The notes below the pieces were generated by a model. It did not search any database and was not told the origin of the DNA. It saw only the letters and a program-made list of their open reading frames with translations. A DNA stretch of 64,000 nt from Platycarya strobilacea (lineage: Eukaryota; Streptophyta; Magnoliopsida; Fagales; Juglandaceae): contig CM072551.1 in assembly GCA_036898215.1 (NCBI GenBank), forward strand, positions 35,074,250 to 35,138,249. Reading direction: 5' to 3'. Within the stretch, counting starts at the first letter, position 1, and each line of letters starts with the position of its first letter. This document shows positions 59,199-64,000 of the stretch, one piece after another. Both the position numbers and the translations under genes were made by a program.

Positions 59199-59534
59199 AT
59201 GTCTCTTTTCTCAGTATTTTTGGGTTGTCACTACAAGAAAATCGACTTTTTACGATGTTAAATTTCGTCGTAAAAAGTAGAAAAGAATGCTGCAAAAAAG
59301 TTTTTGCAGCAAAAACAGTCATTCTGACTACAATTAAAATGCTACAAATATCTGTTTTCTTGTAGTGTATTTCATTTGCTCTAAGTCTCTGGTCTCCGAT
59401 GAGTCGGGAGGCCCCGGCCCTGTAAAAGAACGTTCTTCGTCAGATGATCATAAAGCCAAAAGAAAATCAAATCATTGAGAGCTCCAATTGTAGTATCTTA
59501 CTTTCCAGTTAATTCAAACATCTCCCGCTTGTAG
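59199..59534 (+). pseudogene. Small-protein gene copy A' of unit 2, split by a CACTA MITE
   Basis: Starts MSLFSVFLGC, is interrupted at 59229-59367 (plus a 3 bp duplication), then continues FICSKSLVSDESGGPGPVKE and RSSSDDHKAKRKS. One base is missing in the AAATCAAATCATTG stretch and brings a premature stop before the GAPIVVS tail. The upstream box reads TTACAAATGG (59064-59073), as in the other A'. MITE plus duplication is 142 bp, not a multiple of three. Confidence 0.8.
59229..59367. mobile_element. 139 bp CACTA MITE with perfect terminal repeats
   Basis: Starts CACTACAAGAAAA and ends TTTTCTTGTAGTG. It is flanked by TGT and TAT, a 3 bp duplication with one change; removing element and duplication restores the uninterrupted sequence seen at 40457-40470. 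Internal hairpins are ACTTTTTACGA with TCGTAAAAAGT, and GCTGCAAAAA with TTTTTGCAGC. Confidence 0.92.
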
Positions 59535-60058
59535 TGATATAGATTGTGGCTGGGCTGGCTGGCTATCTATACGGGATATTTAATTAACTAAAAGAAGGTC
59601 ATGTATATGATGCTTGTTCTATGCAATCGTTAACAGAAGAGTTATGTAGACTGGCTCCTTCAGGTGGGCAAATTTGCCTGAAGAAAGTTTCTAGAAATAT
59701 TTGAAGCCCAAATACGAAAATTAATTGGAGGTTTAATTTCATGTTGGTATTAGAATGTAATTTGATGATTTGGGAGTGGGGTTAGGGGGAGGGATCAGAT
59801 TCTTCTGAATTATTTGTAATTAGATAAGACTTGTGTATTGAATTCGTCAAAGGCTTTTTAAATTTTATTTTATTTTTTTCTCTAGTAGTACTCCAGTTGC
59901 AGTTGTATAAATATGTTCGTTTACACATTAACTGATCAAGATTGGACGTCATTTTGTCTGCCTAAAAAACTGTAAACTGGTTGAATTCACTACTCAGAGT
60001 CTCAGAAATTACATGATCTAAGCCAACAACCTTTGTTTACATACAGAAGGGAACCACG

Positions 60059-60215
60059 ATGTCCCTATTTTTCTCACCGTTTTAAGGTTGTTTCATGCTC
60101 TCTTCGTTTCAAGTCTCCGGTGATGTGGGAGGCTCGATCGGGGCGCTTCGGCATGAAAGAATGTTCTTAATTCCGAGAAACACAAAAGCCAGTCAAAATC
60201 TATTAAGTTCTGCAT
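60059..60215 (+). pseudogene. Degenerate B' relative, unit 2
   Basis: Matches 46103-46260 with few changes. The frame is broken in the same way. Confidence 0.6.
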
Positions 60216-60829
60216 GTGACTGAGAACGCTATTCAAGGAGCATTTGCCCATTGCAAGAATTCCAACCATCAAAACAAGTCTACAGTATTGATCAAAACAA
60301 GTCTGTAGCTATTATATATGAGATTATCTCAAACACAAAAACGATCGATGAGATTAAAAAAAAATAAAAAAGTATCATGCCAATGGTATTTTCTGTCTTT
60401 TGTTTGTTTTCCTCCATCTCCCGATAAAGGACGTGAGGTAAAATATGTGAATGTATTTGTTAGATTTGCTCGTAATATGGCATCGAAATGCATATTGATC
60501 TACTATTGCTTTTCTTTGAACTTCTAAGTGATCAAATTGCGGGATTTCATTCTAATTAATATCATTCTCATCCTTTGTTGAGAAATGATATGGGTGGATT
60601 TCATCTCGGGAAATGAGAGGATTGCATCTCTTTTATTGAGCAATTTCAAGAAATTAACTTGAATTTTGTGCTTATGCTCAAAAATGTATATTTAAACTAA
60701 AGTAACTAACGCCCAGACGTGGCCCATAAATTGGATCCTGTTTATGCTCAAAAAATTAAACACAAATCATCCATCACAGAGATTTTCTTTTTGAATATTG
60801 AAGTGCATTAAAGTCAAAGTCAGGACACA

Positions 60830-61195
60830 AAGTGACTTAACACCATCAATTTATACAAATGGTTATCATCAAACCATTTGCACAACCTAAAAGGTATTCA
60901 AAACAAAACTAATCGATATATTGGACTTTAACATAAAATTTATCCGAACCACGCTAACAATATTACAAATGCCAAAAGTCAATACAAAAATAGTAGTTTT
61001 CACTTTTTCTTTTTTGGCGGCTTCTTTAATACCTTTCTCACATCAACCTCTCTTTTTCGAAGATCATGCTCATGCTCCTAGATTTATTGTAGTGTGAAAA
61101 GTCTTCAGTGGTGTTTTTAAACTACACCAACAAGTTGGTGCTTCCATTACATAATCATTAACTAAGGATGAGGATTGGCTTGATGCCATAGACAT
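60830..61195 (-). pseudogene. GRF-type zinc-finger gene relic, unit 2
   Basis: From an ATG at 61195 the minus strand reads MSMASSQSSSLVNDYVMEAP, then TCWCSLKTPLKTFHTTINLG. This resembles the first half of a plant GRF-type zinc finger (C-x-C-G-x-x-x-P-L-x-T-S-x-T-x-x-N-P-G-R-R-F). After an interruption, PFRLCKWFDDN near 60885-60895 fits the second half (PF-x-x-C-x-W-x-D-D/E). The NPGRRF core is missing and stops follow, so it is a relic. Such small proteins are common in plants, with roles that are mostly unknown. Confidence 0.45.
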
Positions 61196-62162
61196 ATTGC
61201 ACATAAGCTTGGCCACATGAACCAACAGCAATTAGGTATTAACATTTGAATCAAGGAAAAGGTAAATTTTTAAAGAAACAGATTAATATTCATATAATAG
61301 ACCAAGAATCAAAAGAAATGAACTTGTGGTATTTTTTTATTATCAATGTGTAGAATACCATTAAAAAACTAAACACTTCTACTTTATAACCTTAACTACT
61401 ACAAATTCCATATCTTCATGGAAGCCTTTAAATCTGATAACCACAAATCAATTTTTCACTTGTATTAAGCTACAGACCAAGTGATCTAAGATTTTTAACT
61501 TGTATTAAGCTACAAAGCAAGTGATCTAGAATTTTCTAGTGCAGTAATCATGCACTCGTTGAGTAATTGCCCATAAAATGTAGTGGTAGGAAGTTCAAAG
61601 TAATAAAGTAGTGGTTGAGGAAAATGTAATTATGAATTATAGATTCAGAATTCAAGATCATTATCAACAATGCTCTATTTTTCTACAATAAAATCACAGA
61701 ATTTTGCACATCTATCTCAAATCATTCCAAATATGTTTCTTTACAACTACACCCTAAAAACATGAGTATCCAGCTGCAAAATCCATACTGACCAAAATCT
61801 GGCAAAATCCAACAAAATCCAAAGCTTAAGAAAATAATTAAATATCAAGTCAACTCCACAAAACTCAAAATCTGGAACCATTATCTGAGTTAATCATGCA
61901 AAGTACAATGAAAAGTAGGGAAAGAGAGAGGGAGAGAACTTACGAAAATGGAGACCAAGAGAGGGCAGCGATTTGGGGGTGGGAGAGTGGATGTAATTTG
62001 GGGGGTTGTGCATAGAGGAGTCGCGATGGGGGATAGAAAGGGTAAGGGTTTGGGTGGGAGATACTGCAATAGGGGAGAGAGAAGATTCCAACGAAATATT
62101 CGGCAATGGGGGACAAGAGAAGGGGAGAATTGGAATGCCGTGGGGGAGAGAAGAAGGAGAGT
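61196..62162. other. Head-to-head spacer between the GRF relic and P3
   Basis: Present only in unit 2. The right 250 bp is GA-rich and could be promoter or leader sequence. Unit 1 lacks it, the junction being near 47055-47070. No other gene was recognised. Confidence 0.45.
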
Positions 62163-63539
62163 GAAGTCTCAGGAGCAAATGGGGAGACTGGATCGCGTGG
62201 GGGAATTAACTCAGAGGTTTGTTGGTAATTTCTCCCAGTGTGTCGCTAGGCTTCTCTTCCACAGGCTGTAATGTAGATTTATTCTTTGCACTGTGGTCAT
62301 TTCTTCCCCATTTGAATCCCATTCAAATTTTGGCATCCTGCTCAATCCATTCTCTTTCCTCGCTAGAATATGTGTCGGCTTACTTTTTAAGCGCCTCCTC
62401 GTGATTGTGGCTCTCTATTCAGCACCACCTCACGATGCTCCTGTGTCTGCAACTCCCGTTGAGCTGATTGAAAGGAGCAAACTATTTTGCATCTCGCAAA
62501 GATGCACCTCCTCCCTCTGCCCAGCGCCAACCGTCCATCTTTTCAGAGACACCCAACGAAGCTCGTCCATTTGCAAGTGCTACCCCTCCCTGTGAGCTCA
62601 TTTAATGGCCAAACTTCTGATTCTGCTCTAGTGGAGCTCTGTTTTGCCGATCCCCCTACTCAACTTTGTATGTGAAGGTTTCAACATTTTTTTCTTCCAT
62701 ACTATTATGGTCTTATGTATTGAGAGGTGATTTTTGGGTATTGTGAGATGTTTATTGTGATTTAGGGCATGGAAAAAACATTGTTCTTTAAACCCGAGTT
62801 CAGAGGCATGGTGAAAAAATAATGTTTTGCGATTTCTACAATTTTAGTCTTATCATGCTTCTACTTTCATCCTTGTGTGCTTCTACTTTAACTGCTTGAG
62901 CAAAAGCAAATTGTCTTTGTGAAAGTCATGTGTAGTTGAAGGAACTTCAATAAAACAGAGTTATGTACTGCAAGCGTGGTTTTTCCTGTCGATATTCTAA
63001 CTTATTTAAATTAGAGTGCTCTTGAGAATCTAGCACAAATTGAAGCAGCCATCAAAGGAGCCTTTATTGTGAAATATAAGGTAGATATTGCAGCCTGCAG
63101 GAATACGCATACGCAAACACTCATTTCTCTCATTTAAAGAATTTAAAGCCCTAATAAGACCAATGTGCATGATAACTCTTTATAAAAATTAAGATAGATT
63201 TATTCATAGGATATCTCAACACGCATTTTGAGTCGATATTTTTGGTACCATCTCTGTGAGTAGATTGTAGAGTTCATTATCGATTATAAATTAATCTATT
63301 TTGAGACCATAAATAAACATTTATTTCTACTTTTAAAAGGTTTAATAAAAAGAGTGTGATAACTCTTTATAAAAATTAAGATCATGATCAATTTTTTCTT
63401 AAGCAGTATACTTGAACTTCTCAACACTACGTTCCTATTACTTTTGGTCAATTGTAATTTCATCCACTTTGACCGTTTGTATTGGTGATCAGCTAATTAT
63501 ATATAATTTATTCGTCTCGTGTATGACCATTTGTCTCGT
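62163..63539 (+). pseudogene. Segment P copy 3, the most complete copy
   Basis: The frame of the ORF at 61948-62271 contains KSQEQMGRLDRVGELTQRFV, then GNFSQCVARLLFHRL and a stop. The ORF at 62293-62595 holds PPHDAPVSATPVELIERSKL and APTVHLFRDTQRSSSICKCY. The SDSALVELCFADPPTQLCM block follows near 62620-62675. Because the three P copies preserve the same amino-acid blocks, an ancestral exon structure is likely. The product is unknown. Transcription may have started in the GA-rich region just upstream. Confidence 0.5.
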
Positions 63540-64000
63540 TTATGACAATGCAACGTGTGGTCGTGGAGATTATGAGGTACAAATTCTTTTAATGATGCAT
63601 CATCTTATATTATATATTTTATATATTTTAAAGTTATTTTATATATTTAATTATTTTTATTTTTATTAAATTAATTGAGTTGTTTGACTTATTATTCATA
63701 TATCATGTATTTATTATAAAAAAGTAAAGAAATAAAATAAAATAAGTGCAATGTACCGGAAATGTGTGGACAATGTAGATGACAATTAAGTAGAATTATT
63801 CTCATTTAATTGGCCGGATCGAGAATTAACACTTAAAAAAAAAGTAATTTTTCTCACAGATTTTTTTCCTATGAATATAATATGTTAGCAAATAATGACA
63901 TATTATTACCAAAAATTATCTATTAGAAATGTTCTGTCATAAATAATTATAATAGACCATGTTATTTCTGACGATATAAAAATTGTAAATATTATTCACT
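63540..64000 (+). repeat. Start of a third array unit
   Basis: CAATGCAACGTGTGGTCGTG and the following AT-rich spacer match 36680-36960 and 52880-53160. The match runs to GGCCGGATCGAGAATTA near 63830, after which a different AT-rich sequence begins. Confidence 0.75.

Larger units (their letters stand above)
36661..63540 (+). repeat. Head-to-tail segmental duplication, ~6.8 kb unit
   Basis: The anchor CAACGTGTGGTCG plus GGAGATTATGAG occurs near 36688, 52886 and 63551. Between anchors the same order recurs: spacer, A, B, d segment with a MITE, A', B', GRF fragment, P. Raw spacing is about 16.2 and 10.7 kb. Subtracting the LTR element, the nested insertion and unit-specific pieces leaves about 6.7-6.9 kb in each unit. 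Long stretches, for example 37740-38660 against 54210-55140, differ by only a few bases per hundred by eye. Confidence 0.85.

Overview
The window is a repeat-dense, AT-rich stretch of a plant nuclear genome, most likely a eudicot. The reasons are the plant families present: Ty3/gypsy of Tat type, Ty1/copia, hAT, CACTA, Helitron and Tourist-type MITEs. There are no bacterial operons, and host coding content is very sparse. No tRNA gene, rRNA gene or CRISPR array was seen. The species cannot be named from the sequence alone.

Layout. Positions 1-4920 hold a decayed Tat-like Ty3/gypsy element on the minus strand (archaeal-type RNase H, RNase H, RT, protease, gag, primer site, LTR). A GGACC-rich non-autonomous hAT element is inserted in it (2344-3400). 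Next come an LTR fragment (5606-5680), a broken Helitron helicase (5757-6645) and a decayed CACTA-like element that may carry a captured gene fragment (7971-12577). An inverted copy of a small-gene repeat follows (13190-14930), with one intact 63-residue ORF. Positions 17037-19019 hold a Ty1/copia gag/protease pseudogene with its primer site and LTR. Positions 20995-22900 hold tandem repeats and a CACTA (Ptta/En/Spm) ORF remnant, and 25085-25315 a copia RNase H tail. AT-rich tandem repeats follow. Positions 26815-32834 hold a truncated hAT transposase abutting a second, nearly full-length BED-finger hAT element.

From about 32.8 kb to the end lies a local duplication. After subtracting transposons, a unit of roughly 6.8 kb is repeated head to tail (36661-52860 and 52861-63540, with a third copy starting at 63540). 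Each unit carries two copies of a small gene (A and A') encoding a 63-residue Cys-containing, Lys/Ser-rich protein. Each A or A' copy is followed by a degenerate relative (B or B'). A GRF-type zinc-finger gene fragment and an unrecognised segment P complete the unit. The A copies have an intact ORF and a TATA-like box. Both A' copies lack the box and are broken, one by a 4.95 kb LTR element and the other by a 139 bp CACTA MITE.

The duplication gives internal empty sites, so several insertions can be dated relative to one another. They are a TTF-finger hAT with perfect 8 bp target duplications (34368-36652), a three-deep nest (hAT-type MITE, then a large Del/Tekay-like solo LTR, then a 1.35 kb copia solo LTR; 48485-52860), and the LTR element at 40595-45547. 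This last element has no gag or pol. It carries a C-rich, GCTCGCC-rich interior and a roughly 12-copy alternating tandem repeat, and it shares a primer-site type with the Tat-like element at the window start.

All calls come from reading the sequence and family knowledge; no database search or alignment program was run.
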